A DNA stretch of 64,000 nucleotides, taken from contig NC_064832.1 of assembly GCF_024166365.1 (NCBI RefSeq), positions 43,428,249-43,492,248 of the forward strand. Reading direction: 5' to 3'. The DNA comes from Elephas maximus indicus (taxonomy: Eukaryota > Chordata > Mammalia > Proboscidea > Elephantidae). A program made the translations under genes and the position numbers. The notes beneath the pieces were generated by a model that saw nothing but the letters and a program-made list of their open reading frames with translations, was not told the origin of the DNA and ran no database searches. Shown piece by piece: positions 1 to 11,089 of this stretch. The stretch's first letter is position 1; each line of letters begins with the position of its first letter.

Positions 1-1020
1 CCAAAGTTTATAAGTGGTTACCAAAGGTGGGAGAGAGGAGGGCAAGGGAGGTTAACATTGATGGAGAATCACATTGATTTGTACAGCCGATTATCTTAAT
101 TGTTGTCAATAAGTGGTATACCAGTAAAATGTTGAATTGGCAATAGTTGTGTGATGACATATTTTCAATGACAAAAAAAGAGAGTAGCTGCTGAGGCTGC
201 TTATGTATTACCAAAAACCTCAGAGGATTTGATTTCTTGGTTTGAAGGCTTAGGGTCATGGTTTCATGGGACATCCCAGTTAATTGTCGTTATAATGTGT
301 TCAGTGCTTCTGTTCTACCTCATAGTTCATTGTGTAGTGCCTGGGGTCTTAAAAGCTTGCAAGCTGCCACCCAAGGCACAACAATTTGTCTCTACTCACC
401 TGGAGCAAGAGAGTAGGAAAGAGAGTCAGGAACAGGAGGATATGGAATGTCTGCCTAATTGCCTCCGTGAACAAATGTCTCCTTTGCCACGAGACTGGAA
501 GAACTGGATGGTGCCCTGCTGCCATTACCGAACATTTTGATCAAAGATTCCCTAGAAGAATCCAGACCAAAAGGGGGAAAATTAAGGACAGAATTTCAAA
601 TTCACATGGACTCTAGACTTTTGGCAGCCATGGAGGGTGGATGAACCCCTGAAACTCTTGCTCTGAGATAATCTTTAAATCTTAAACCAAAAATACGCAC
701 CAATGTCATCTTAACACTGAGCAATAGTTTAGCTAAACTAGTTAAGAAATGTTTGCACTGAGCAATATGATCTTTTAAAAACTATCTATATTGGATCAAA
801 TTGACAGCAGCAACTCAAAAGATTAGATAGGAACCTTTAAGGGGCAGTGAGTGTATGTTAATGAGGGAGAAACAATTCTGAAAAAAAGGGTGAGAATAGT
901 TGTACAACTCGAAGAATGTAATCAATATCACTATATTGCACATGTAGAAACTGTTGAATTAGTATATGTTTTGCTGTGTAGATTCTCACCACCAACAAGA
1001 AAGTAAATAAAATTTAGAAA
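1..1020 (+). mobile_element. L1 3' untranslated region, cut by the window edge
   Basis: This is the 3' part of a LINE-1 whose upstream portion lies outside the window. It aligns by eye along most of its length with 15590-17000, which follows recognisable L1 ORF2 sequence, so the two are the same L1 3'-end family. It ends in an A-rich tract after an AATAAA signal at 1006-1011. The proximal part carries the membrane-like open frame described separately. Subfamily assignment is not possible without a library search. Confidence 0.8.
172..540 (+). pseudogene. Membrane-protein-like open frame in L1 3' region (copy 1)
   Basis: The open frame runs about 122 codons from after a TGA at 169-171 to a stop at 538-540. 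It encodes an aromatic stretch (residues WF..LGSWF), a hydrophobic segment of about 20 residues rich in I, V, L and F, a PGVLK turn and a charged Lys/Glu/Gln-rich tail. The arrangement resembles the membrane-proximal and transmembrane part of a class I retroviral Env TM subunit, but this is a visual resemblance only. The ATG at 169 used by the related copy at 15761 is out of frame here because of one extra base in the run after it. Protein-level activity is unlikely; this is a dead L1 copy. Confidence 0.45.
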
Positions 1021-1059
1021 AAGTCTGATGGGAAGAAAAAAAAGATAATGCGTTATAAC

Positions 1060-1300
1060 TGCACTGAGCTTGAAAATGGCCCCCAAACATATCCACATCC
1101 TTTGAATTCGTCAGTGTTATTTATATGACAAAATTCACTTTGCAGATGTGCTTGATGAAATTAAGGATTTTGAGAAGGGGAAAATATCCTGGATTATCTG
1201 CATGGGCTCTAAATACAATCATATGTATCCTTATGACTGGGAGGCAGAGGGACATTTGACACAGAGAAGAGGAGGCAACCTCTCACCTTGGAAAATGTAA
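1060..1300 (+). mobile_element. MaLR/LTR-like fragment
   Basis: The phrases CTTTGCAGATGTG, ATTAAGGAT and ATCCTGGATTATC in order match the general pattern of mammalian MaLR-type LTR sequence that I recognise. No termini or target duplication are visible, so the boundaries are approximate. Confidence 0.35.
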
Positions 1301-1664
1301 ATGGACTTTCTCATTCTATTACAGCCTTTCAACACACATTTTCCTTTGCATGTATTTCAAATCTCTGTTATCTAAATACAAATATAGTTGCGAAAAGGAA
1401 GGGCCATTGGTAATCACCCAGCATAATTCTCTTACCTATGACCATCCCTCCAGCTAGGACACATTTATGAGTCTCTTTATAAATCTTTAAAACACAGGTG
1501 CATTTCTTAAAATGCTTGCTTTATTTTATTATAAACCATTGTTAATCCACATTGTATTTTGTCACCTTTACTAAAAGTTCTATCGAAATGTGTTAATATC
1601 AGAGTTTTTGTTTTATTTTATGTTGTCTTTTCAGACACCTTACTTTACAACTACTATGCTTCAT

Positions 1665-1848
1665 ATAGGAAACCCTGGGGGCGTAGTGGTTAAGTGCTAT
1701 GGCTGCTAACCAAAAGGTCAGCAGTTCAAATTCACCAGGCTCTCCTTGAAAAGTCTGTGGGGCAGTTCTACTCTGCCCTGTAGGGCCACTTAGAGTGGGA
1801 ATGGACCCAATGGCAATGAGTTTTTTTTTTTTTCTTTTTGGCTTTTGG
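1665..1848 (+). mobile_element. AfroSINE, short form, with TSD
   Basis: A tRNA-derived head with A-box (GGCGTAGTGGTTAAG) and degenerate B-box (CAGTTCAAATT) is followed by the AfroSINE body GGGGCAGTTCTACTCTG and a T-rich 3' tail. An 8-bp target duplication TGCTTCAT lies at 1657-1664 and 1849-1856, so both insertion boundaries are defined. Confidence 0.9.
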
Positions 1849-1856
1849 TGCTTCAT

Positions 1857-3617
1857 GCTACAATTCAGAACTGCATTTGATAGACACTTCATGCAGTTAC
1901 TTTGAAGTGAAAGTTAGCAACAGATATATTGAAAATATATTCTGGAGACACAAGAATGTTAATTGGAAATTGGATTTGGTATTGAAAAATGGGCCAAAGT
2001 ATGCATGGATCAACAACAAATGAATTTATAATGATATTTATTTTACTGTGTACCAATATGAACATGCAATTAATGAGAAACAATTGGTGCAGACATTACT
2101 GTTGGAAAGCCATTAGAATAAAGTGTCTGTATTAAAAAAAGAAACATGCTTTCCTTTTGTTTTGTTAGTAAAGAGGCACAAATGCAAAAAGGACAAGATC
2201 TTGGTTTAACCAATAATAACAGCTAATGGGCAAGAACTGTTGCATGTTCAATGTCACTTGGAATGGTTGAATAGATATTTTTTGTCATGTTTGAACTTGA
2301 AATAAAAAAAAGGTACATGCACAGTATAGCATAATTTCTTCATTTTGTTAAGAGTATACATTTATCATCTAACAAACCATAGTTTAGAATCAAGCATATG
2401 TCCTGTAAAATTGTATTTTTGATCCACACTGTTTACATTGGGTTACAACCATATCTACCAAAAATATGTCATTTGTTACTTATTCTTTCTCATTATTTTC
2501 TCCTGTCCAAATAATAGGTGTACATTAAAAAAAAAAAAAAAATCTATTTAAAAAAAGACCAACAACTAAGTAGGAAAAAATTGCACATTTTAGATGCCAT
2601 TTAATGTCATATGTATTTATATGGCACGTATGGACCCTTTATTTAGAAAAGCACAGATGACAATGGCCAATACATATAAGGAAAAAATTAGACCTCACTA
2701 ATCAAAGAATGCAAGTTAAATCAGTAAGGTATTTCATCATTATTTTCAATAACTTCTTCAGAAAATATTTTCAAAATAATGTTATTCAAGTAGGCAAACA
2801 AGCAGTGAATGGCCCATTTGGGTAATGCTTGTAAGAGTAGAATTTTGTTTCTAAAGTTAGAAAGTCAATTTGAGAATAGGAATAATTTGCTTTCTTATAA
2901 TATGATTTTATTTTTCTAATAAATTTCCTATTATTGAAAACTCAAATATAAAAATATTAAGTGGTAAAAAGGGGTTAAGAACAAGAGAGTTTTAGACCTT
3001 TTAGTTCCTAATGTTTTCTCTTCAGTAAAACTATTGTTTGTATAATATGGTATAAAGAACACAGGTATTTTTCTTTCAGGAATTTCAACAATAAATACAG
3101 TCTGCATTTATAGGCTTATTGCTATCAGTACTAACACCACTGAGAGAATTCATGGTTTAATAGCATTTGCTTTTTATTTAAACTTGTCTTTTTCTATTGT
3201 CATCAATATTATCATTGGTGTGGTAGTTAATATTCATTCTTAATGTTTTAATACCTCTTATCCTAATACACAATGCTAAGACAAGGCTGATATGTTGTTG
3301 GGGCAGTGTTAGTTCCTGATGGTTACTAGATTTGGGTCATGTTTGTGTTGTAAGAAAAATATGTAAAATGCATATTATACTCCTTCATTGATTTTATGTC
3401 TACTTTATCGTAAAAACTTGCTGTGTAGAAAAAAGCCTGAATTGAAAATTTTTATTTAGACTTAATGGTTCCATTTCTCAGTATTTATCCTAAGGATATA
3501 ATCATATACATACATAAAAACTTATTCCAGAATTTAATTAATATATTTAAAAATATCCATTGAGCACAGTTTCCCTGATAAAATATAATAACTGTATCAA
3601 TAAATATTTAGTGATAA
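1857..3617. other. AT-rich stretch without recognised features
   Basis: No coding region, RNA gene or familiar repeat is visible. There is an A-run around 2528-2542 and several poly-T or poly-A tracts. The short open frames at either edge have no recognisable product. Confidence 0.5.
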
Positions 3618-3833
3618 GTTTCTGGGTGAAGCAAATGATTAACATGCTCGGCTACTAACTGAAAGTTTGGCTTTTTGAATCCATCCAGAGGCACCTGGGA
3701 AGACAGACCTGGCGATCTACTCCTGAAAAATCAGCCACTGGAAGCCACATGGAGCACAGGTCTGTGCTGACACATACAGCATCACTGTGAGTCAGAATCA
3801 GCTCTAGGGCAACTGGTGTTGGTGGTGGTGGTG
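3618..3833 (+). mobile_element. AfroSINE, long form
   Basis: The long subfamily is recognised by CGGCTACTAACTGAAAG, the middle GACAGACCTGGCGATCTACT, the block GGAGCACAGGTCTGTGCTGAC and the 3' end GAGTCAGAATCAGC. It ends in a GGT-rich tail. Confidence 0.85.
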
Positions 3834-4002
3834 CATGAAAGAAGAGTGGAAAATGGAAAAACAAAAAAAAAAAAGAGTCAGCATTTCAAAATGCCAACTC
3901 AACAGTGATTATAAACAGGCCATGAAACATAGGAAATATTTATACATTCCTTGTAACTTTCTGACGTTTTCCAAATGTTTTATGATAGATACATACTACT
4001 TC

Positions 4003-4178
4003 AAAAAACCAAACCCACTGCTCTCCAGCTGATTTTGACTCATGGCGACCCCATGTGTTACAGAGCTGAGCTGTTCCAAATGGATTTCTTGAATATAATC
4101 TTTGTGGAAGTAGATCTGCCAGACCTTCTAGGTTGTTCTCTCTAATCCCAAGGTTGTTAAACCAGGCCCGTGATTAAG
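4003..4178 (-). mobile_element. AfroSINE, long form, degenerate
   Basis: Read on the + strand it begins AAAAACCAAACCCACTGCT and contains TGACTCATGGCGACCCCATG, which is the reverse complement of the SINE 3' end. The head half is heavily decayed. Confidence 0.75.
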
Positions 4179-4508
4179 TCACATGTAATTTTAGTTTAAA
4201 TTCTCTAACTCATTAACAAATATATGGGAGGAATCTAACACATTTTGATAGTGTGTGAAATTAAGGCTCTTTTCTTGTTTGCCTAGTAAGTTTGCAGATA
4301 CTGTTTTCATTTCTTCTGCCTCTCTGTTTTCCTCTTAGGTTTGAGCCTAAGACTTCTGTGATTTCCCTCAAAGGCGGAATGGGTATGTGTTTTCAGGAGA
4401 GACAATCTCTCTCTCTCATATAAGAAGTTAAAATACACGAAGGTAAAGCCATTGTGTTGTTGTTTACCCTCTAGGGTTTCCACATTAAAAGGTACTTTTA
4501 GTCAAAAA

Positions 4509-4628
4509 GGGTTAAGAGCTCGAGTTGCTAACCAAAAGCAGCCTTTCCTTGGAAACCCTCTGGGGCAGTTCTACTCTGTCCTATAGGGTCACTACGAGTC
4601 AGAATTGACTTGATGGCAATGGGTTTTA
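4509..4628 (+). mobile_element. AfroSINE, short form with an internal deletion
   Basis: GGTTAAGAGCT and TTGCTAACCAAAAG of the head are followed closely by CCTTGGAAACCCTCTGGGGC and TCCTATAGGGTCAC. The B-box portion appears deleted. Confidence 0.8.
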
Positions 4629-5202
4629 CTGGAAAAGAAATTCTGTATTTAAGAAAGTTGAATGTATTTTAAAAGTTTATTTTAATCTTCACTGCCTCTC
4701 AATCTAAAAACAACACAAGCTCATTGTGGAAAAAAAAATTGAAGAAAACAGAAATCACTCATATGCTTCCATGAAGAGATAATGAAGGTTAACATTTTCC
4801 TCTGCGTACTTTCTAAAGAAGGTAACTTTTTTTTCCATTAAAATTACGTAAAGTATATTACTCTTAATAAACATAGTGGTATATTGTATTGTACCCCCAC
4901 ACAGCAGGTAGGTCAATAACTTATTTTACCAATTTCCTATCTAGGAATTTTTGTTCATGTATTTTCTTTATTATGCATAGGTCATTTTGAAGAGCACCAT
5001 TATGTGGGAAATAGATAATATTTCGTGTTTTTATAACATTTTTAATTTGAGGGGCATTTTCCTATCTTTGTTCATGACACTTTTTTAAATTTTGATTTTT
5101 TCAGAGAGACATCATCTAATGTTTAGTTTTACTCCTTTTTTAAAAAAAAAATTTCTGAAGTCATTTTCACTCTTACAGCTTTTACTTAAGATTTGAACAT
5201 CC
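4629..5202. other. AT-rich stretch without recognised features
   Basis: Only short poly-A and poly-T runs are seen. No open frame or familiar repeat can be supported. Confidence 0.4.
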
Positions 5203-5261
5203 AAAAAACCAAAGCAAACCCATTGCCCTCGAGTCGATTCTGACTGATAGTGACCCTATAT
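5203..5261 (-). mobile_element. AfroSINE 3'-end fragment
   Basis: CCCATTGCCCTCGAGTCGAT and the following TGACCCTATA are the complement of the last 60 bases or so of the SINE. Confidence 0.75.
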
Positions 5262-5342
5262 ATTTCAGTTTAATTTTCTTCTCCATCTTCAACACATTCT
5301 TCCCCTAAATCACTTACTTATTATTAAAGTCCTTTCTTCTAC

Positions 5343-5518
5343 AGCCCTGGTGGCCTAGTGGTTAAGTGCTACAGCTGCTAACCAAGAGGTCAGAGGTTCA
5401 AATCCGCCAGGTGCTCCATGGAAACTCTATGGGGCAGTTCTACTCTGTCCTATAGGGTAGCTATGAGTCGGAATCAACTTGATGGCAGTGAGTTTGGTTT
5501 TGGTTTTTTTTGGGTTTC
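5343..5518 (+). mobile_element. AfroSINE, short form, well preserved
   Basis: It begins AGCCCTGGTGGCC. The Pol III A-box lies at about 5351-5365 (TGGCCTAGTGGTTAA) and the B-box at 5395-5405 (GGTTCAAATCC). The body is complete and ends in alternating GGTTT repeats. It is one of the cleaner copies and useful as an internal reference for the family. Confidence 0.92.
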
Positions 5519-5775
5519 TTCTACGGGCTTTTTCCAGGCTCAGGACATCTGCATTGGCTTCTTCCCTTTCTGAAATGCTCTTCTCTCCACTCTTGCTGAA
5601 AATTGACACAATCTTTAGTTTACTATCTTAATATCTCCTCCTCACAATGCATTTTGATAAATCATCCCTTATCAATATAAATATAACTATCATTATTCCT
5701 TTAACTTTCTTTTATTCCATTTACAATACTTAATTCTTACAGATCTATTTACATCATCATTTATTGTTACATTAT

Positions 5776-5790
5776 CATATATATATATTT

Positions 5791-5825
<35 letters not shown>
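5776..5825. repeat. (TA)n microsatellite
   Basis: This is a nearly pure TA dinucleotide tract with one TTTTGTG interruption at its left side. Confidence 0.95.
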
Positions 5826-5828
<3 letters not shown>

Positions 5829-6814
5829 CTATCCCGAAATTCTCTCTTGATGACTTGCAAGGGCATCTTAGACCAGCATTCTAACAAAGGATCACACAGA
5901 GTTTTGCTAGAGCTGTCTGCTACTGACCGTTTTTAGTCTGTCACCTAGTGAAGAAATCTATTAGGAATAGCATAAGGCCATTGACAGCTCTTGTTGGCTG
6001 TTTCATGCTCTCTGACTCGATAGACAAGAATCACTAATAGGATAAACTGTAAAAACACAATACAGTTGCTGAAAATCATACATAACGGCAAACACGATCT
6101 TTTAGGACAGTCACAATCAGGATAAAAAGTCACAGGATGAAAGAAATAATAATTCCCAAAATACAGAACAGGAATTCATTCCATATCTCTCACCGATTTT
6201 TCTTATATGTCAGTGGCTTGTTACAGTTTGGCTTGCTTGCCTCATATCCCACATATAATATGTACATTACAATGATATGATTTTCCTTCCACCATTTACC
6301 AATTGCTTAATAGGCAATTACCTCAGCTTTCTAATTATGGACAAAGTAAATGGGCAATGACATCACTTTGATAAAGTATGTTCTCTAATATTTAATTGAG
6401 AAAATGAAAAACACTTTGGAGAAAATTAACTCCTTCAGTTATATAGGGCTATATTTTACAAACAATTGCTTTAAATATCTCACCAATGTAAAAATGTGGA
6501 TTATGTTTGGACCGTGAAGCTACTTATGGCTAAATGCATGGATATTTCTAAAAGTTTGTTATTTTTAAATATTTTGAATTCCCATGATTCAGTGGATCAG
6601 AAAAATCAATGGGCTAAAAATGTAAAAACTCAATAGAGACAATGAAGTTTTGTGAGTCTTTGATACATTACACTTTGAGATTGTGTTTTCCCCTAACAAT
6701 TTTACAGCCAGCCTCCATGGCAGAAACCATTGGTCCCTTATTTATCTATTTATCCATGGATACAGGACAGTAGCACATTTTGGAAAATATTTGGTGACTA
6801 CAGCATTTCCTTAC
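5826..6814. other. Stretch without recognised features
   Basis: A 62-codon open frame on the minus strand (5945-6133) with a hydrophobic middle is present but resembles no family I know. The remainder is AT-rich and non-repetitive to the eye. Confidence 0.4.
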
Positions 6815-6863
6815 CTATGGATCGGAATCAACTCAGCGGCAGTTGGTTTGGTTTTTGGTTTTT
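6815..6863 (+). mobile_element. AfroSINE 3'-end fragment
   Basis: GGATCGGAATCAACTCAGCG followed by GGTTTGGTTTTTGG is the characteristic 3' end of the short AfroSINE. The head is not recognisable upstream. Confidence 0.8.
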
Positions 6864-7689
6864 AGCCCAACTTTATGAAAACGTAGAGATATTTCCTATT
6901 GAAACAGTGTCTACCTTAGAATCTTCCTCTTTCACAGGAAATTGTTAATTCTCCCCAGTTCAGCTGACTTTTAAACCATATATATTAGAACTAAATTGTA
7001 AGATAATTTGTGTGCAGTGTACTTCTTTCCCAGGGTGATCACCTCAACCTAGCTGCCACTAAAAACATTCAGTTGAAAGAAATAAAATGTATGGAGGACT
7101 CCTGAAAAGTCTACAACTCTATATGGTTGAATATTTTCCATTCAATAAAGTCAGGACATCAACAAGCAGCGTTTCTATTATAGCATTTTTAGGGCTTTTA
7201 TTAATGCTATTTCGCAGTCAGTCTACACTGGCGGACACTATAAAAAAATGCAACAGTGCTCATATTTACTGTAAGAGTCTTCTTTATGAAGTCCTTTGAT
7301 AGAATTCCATTCGGATTTCAGAATTAGAGCCAGTTCTACTTCTAAGCAATGTGTTTGTTTTTATCTTAGGTACTGTGTGACTCATATTACTGTTCTTATA
7401 TTTCACTTATTTTATGACATGGAAAACACTAACGCAAACGTATCTGGCCACTTGGCAGGCCCACACAACAAGACCACACCAGCATTCATTTCAGGTTCTT
7501 AAAATTGCCTTAGTTTCATCTTATTCTTCTGATGTGAAATTGTAGATATATTTTTTGGAAAATATTAGGAACCTTTAACAGTCAGAGGTAAGCAGGATTT
7601 TGAGGGGAAATACCAGCTGGAGAGCAAAGGTTTGTACTCCCCTTCCATAGTGTACCCCTTTCATCATGGAGAAATATTGCTGTTCATTC
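6864..7689. other. Stretch without recognised features
   Basis: Several open frames of 60-70 codons occur on the plus strand, none with a recognisable product. No repeat is identified with confidence. Confidence 0.35.
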
Positions 7690-7754
7690 CCAGTTTCTTT
7701 GTATCTGGTATGGCCATGTGTGGCTGCAGTCCAGCCAATGAAATATAGGCAGTA
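7690..7754 (+). mobile_element. LTR-like repeat, left part (split by L1)
   Basis: The sequence TGGCCATGTGTGGCTGCAGT with CCAGCCAATGAAATATAGGC resembles the start of a MaLR-like mammalian LTR family. It continues at 9304 after the L1 insertion, as shown by the duplicated target. Confidence 0.4.
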
Positions 7755-8283
7755 CATTAGAGAAATGAAAATTAAAACTACGATGAGATTCCATCTCACT
7801 CCAACAAGGCTGGCATTAATCCAAAAAACACAAAATAATAAATGTTGGAGAGGCTGCGGAGAGATTGGAACTCTCATACACTGCTGGTGGGAATGTAAAA
7901 TGGTACAACCACTTTGGAAATCTATCTGGCGTTATCTTAAACAGTTAGAAATAGAACTATCATACAACCCAGAAATCCCACTCCTCGGAATATACCCTAG
8001 AGAAACAAGAGCCTTCACACAAGCAGATATATGCACACCCATGTTAATTGCAGCTCTGTTTACAATAGCAAAAAGCTGGAAGCAACCAAGGTGTCCATCA
8101 ACGGATGAATGGGTAAATAAATTGTGGTATATTCACACAATGGAATACTACGCATCAATAAAGAACAGTGACGAATCTGTGAAACATTTCATAACATGGA
8201 GGAACCTGGAAGGCGTTATGCTGAGCGAAATCAGTCAGAGGCAAAAGGTCTTATTGTATAAGACCACTATTATAAGATCTTGA
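7755..8283 (+). pseudogene. L1 ORF2p C-terminal fragment
   Basis: About 175 codons of L1 ORF2p C-terminus are open from the truncation point to the stop at 8281-8283. The Cys-rich motif C-x3-C-x7-H-x4-C is intact ([18 protein letters not shown]), followed by familiar blocks such as [17 protein letters not shown] and MEYYASIKN. The endonuclease and reverse transcriptase domains are missing, so it cannot support retrotransposition. The open frame extends upstream to 7666 only by chance, through the flanking older repeat. Confidence 0.9.
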
Positions 8284-9292
8284 GAAATAGTATAAACTGA
8301 GAAGAACACATACTTTTGTGGTTACGAGGGGGGGAGGGAGGGAGGGTGGGAGAGGGTTTTTTACTGATTAATTAGTAGATAAAAACTGCTTTAGGTGAAG
8401 GGAAGGACAACACTCAATAAATGGAAGGTCAGCCCAATTGGACTGGACCAAAAGCAAAGAAGTTTCCGGGATAAAATGAATGCTTCAAAGGTCAGCGGAG
8501 CAAGGGCAGGGGTTTGGGAACCATGCTCTAAGGGGACTTCTAAGTCAATTGGCAAAATAAATTCTGTTATGAAAACATTCTGCACCCCTCTTTAAAATGT
8601 GGCATCTGGGGTCTTAAATGTTAACAAGCGGACATCTAAGATGCATCAATTGGTCTCAACCCACCTGGAGCAAAGGAGAATGAAGAACACCAAGGTCACA
8701 CGACAACTAAGAGCCCAAGAGACAGAAAGGGCCACATGAACCAGAGACCTACATTATCCTGAGACCAGAAGAACTAGTTGGTACCCAGCCACAATCGATG
8801 ACTGCCCTGATAGGGAGCACAATAGAGAACCCCTGAGGGAGCAGGAGATCAGTGGGATGCAGACCCCAAATTCTCATAAAAACACCATACTCAATGGTCT
8901 GACTGTGACTAGAGGAATCCCGGCGGCGGGCATGGTCCCCAAACCTTCTGTTGGCCCAGGACAGGAACCATTCCCGAAGACAACTCATCAGACATGAAAG
9001 GGACTGGGCAGTGGGTAGGAGAGAGATGCTGATGAAGAGTGAGCTAATTATATCAGGTGGACACTTGAGACTGTGTTGGCATCTCCTGTCTGGAGGGGGG
9101 ATGGGAGGATAGAGAGAGTTGGAAGCTGGCAAAATTGTCACGAAAGGAGAGACTGGAAGGGCTGACTCATTAGGGGGAGAGCAAGTGGGAGTAAGGAGTA
9201 AGATGTATATAAACTTATATGTGACAGACTGACTTGATTTGTAAACATTCACTTGAAGCTCAATAAAAGTTAATAAAAAAAAAATATATATA
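7755..9292 (+). mobile_element. 5'-truncated L1 with TSD
   Basis: The element begins within the C-terminal part of ORF2 and runs through a complete 3' UTR to a polyadenylation signal AATAAA at 9262-9267 and an A-rich/TA tail. The target duplication TATAGGCAGTA lies at 7744-7754 and 9293-9303. The 5' truncation, A-rich tail and 11-bp TSD are typical of target-primed reverse transcription. The 3' UTR contains a G-rich tract near 8328-8355, as in many mammalian L1s. It is the best preserved L1 in the window, suggesting a comparatively recent insertion. Confidence 0.93.
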
Positions 9293-9303
9293 TATAGGCA
9301 GTA

Positions 9304-9620
9304 ACTATGCTACTTCCCAGCCTGCCTCCAGATGTGATCTCCCACTCTCTTCTTCTTAATGCCATCCTTGAGAAAACTTCGGTGACTTTGTGAGCAATTC
9401 GTTGAAGACAGTGACTTTGAGCTATACATTGAAGATAGCAAATCTTTTGCCATCTTGGGTCCCTGAGTGACTTCATTGAGCGTAATTCTTCCTCAACCTC
9501 TCTACCACCCACAACTGAAATTTTCATCAGCAAATATAAACTGTTGTGGCAAACCGCTGAAATTTTAGGGCTCATCTATTGCACCAGCTAAAGTTACCTT
9601 AACTAATACTAAAATTGGTA
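9304..9620 (+). mobile_element. LTR-like repeat, right part
   Basis: This continues the repeat interrupted at 7754. TTGGGTCCCTGAGTGACTTC, ATAAACTGTTGTGG and the end CTTAACTAATAC match the 3' portion of a MaLR-like LTR pattern. Family assignment is uncertain. Confidence 0.4.
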
Positions 9621-9785
9621 CCTTGAATTGTGGCAGGGCACTGCCATATCCAGAAACTGTTATATGTTACCTAGTTGCAAAATATTTGGTAAAAACTGAC
9701 AGAGATAACTTGGGAAACAACCCATATGCCTACTCAGACTGAGGCTCTATTGGACGAAATTGAAAAACAGGAAGATAATAATGTG

Positions 9786-10228
9786 CAGTTGTCCTTCAGT
9801 ATCTGCAGGAGATTGGTTCCAAGACCCCTGAGGACACCAAGATCGTTGGATGCTCAAGCCCCTTATATAAAATGAAGTATATTTCCATATAACTTGCGCA
9901 CATCCTCCTATATACTTGAAATCATCTCTAGATGCCTAATACAATGTAAGTGCTATGTACTGCATTGTTTAAGGAATAACAATAAGACTTCAGGTGAACA
10001 ATGCTCAAACAATGAGTGCTGGAGAAAGACTGAGGATCTGTGAAATGGCAGAAGGCTACAGCAGGGTATGCCTACACACCACTTTTATTTGCGTGGATTC
10101 AGCATAGCACTCAATGCGTGGCAAATTCAAGTTTTGATTTTTGGAACTTTCTTTTTTTTTTTCCCTGTATATTTTCAATCCTTGTTTGGTTTAATCCATA
10201 AATGCAGGCCCCACGGATGCTGACTATA
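9786..10228 (+). mobile_element. MER2-type (TcMar-Tigger) DNA transposon
   Basis: It starts CAGTTGTCCTTCAGTATC and continues with GGTTCCAAGACCCCTGAGG, TATAAAATGAAGTATATTTC, AAATCATCTCTAGATGCCTA and ATTGTTTAAGGAATAACA. This order matches the non-autonomous MER2/Tigger1 family. The right end near CCACGGATGCTGACTA is the degenerate partner of the left inverted repeat. No transposase frame is present. Confidence 0.8.
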
Positions 10229-10919
10229 TGTTGATTGTCACTGATAGGATTTAACAAGATATTTGAAAAAAAGAAATGCACTTCAGAAAAGATCAGCTGG
10301 TTTGCAAACCAAAAGTAAAAGAGGGGGGAAAAAAAAACCCTCAGGGATTTGTAGTCTTGCAATGTTGAAAATTCAGATATTAATTCTAATCCCCAAAGAA
10401 TCAATTATGAGAGTATAAAATGTCTGAGCTACCAGGCCCTGTAAGAACAAGCCCTGTAGCAAAAATCAGGTTAAACACGTGTTTCTTTCGATCTATTATT
10501 TCAAATAGTCTGAAAATATACACCATTAAGTCATAAGAGAAATACTCAGGTTAAGAAAGCAATGGAAAATATAAAACTTGAGAATTATGCCCCAGAACTA
10601 ACTTTTACTGTCATGCTGACACATGAATTTAATAGAAAGAAAATTGATAGCCTTCTGAGTTAATTTCTGAAGAAATTGCATTATCAAAGAAACCATTAAG
10701 ACTTTGATTACATGAATGCTAAAATAAATATTGGGCCACCTGTGCCCGCACAAATGGAAAGAGGACTAGATTGGTCTTCAAAATATTTTTTCTTTTGAAA
10801 AGCAGATAGTGTGACCTTGATGTTGGAAGGAAAAAGTACAAGGATATTTGGTGGCTAGAGAGGTGCACCATAGAAGAGAGATGTCTTTCCTCCTAGGATT
10901 CTGGCTTTCTTTCAGGCTA
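10229..10919. other. Stretch without recognised features
   Basis: A 97-codon minus-strand open frame (10111-10404) overlaps the transposon and has no recognisable product. The remainder shows no clear repeat. Confidence 0.35.
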
Positions 10920-11050
10920 TCTGGTCTAGTCCATCATGGCACTGTATTTCCTCTTCTTGATTCTATCTGGGATCATATGACTACATTCTGGTCAGTGGAA
11001 TGTGGTCAGAAATGATGTATTCTACTTCTAAGCCTAGCTCCTAAAGGCTT
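10920..11050 (+). mobile_element. LTR-like fragment, possible
   Basis: GGTCAGTGGAATGTGGTCAG and TGATGTATTCTACTTCTAAG resemble the same LTR-like family as 7690-7754 and 9304-9620. Ends are not visible. Confidence 0.3.
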
Positions 11051-11089
11051 TATGTACAATCTTTGTCAGCGAGTCCTACTACAAATATC

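Noticed and set aside
5693-5887. 64-codon minus-strand frame
   Set aside because: Its centre is the (TA)n microsatellite read as alternating Tyr-Ile.
7666-8283. 205-codon frame as a host gene
   Set aside because: From 7755 it is L1 ORF2 C-terminus; the upstream 30 codons are older repeat sequence joined by the insertion.
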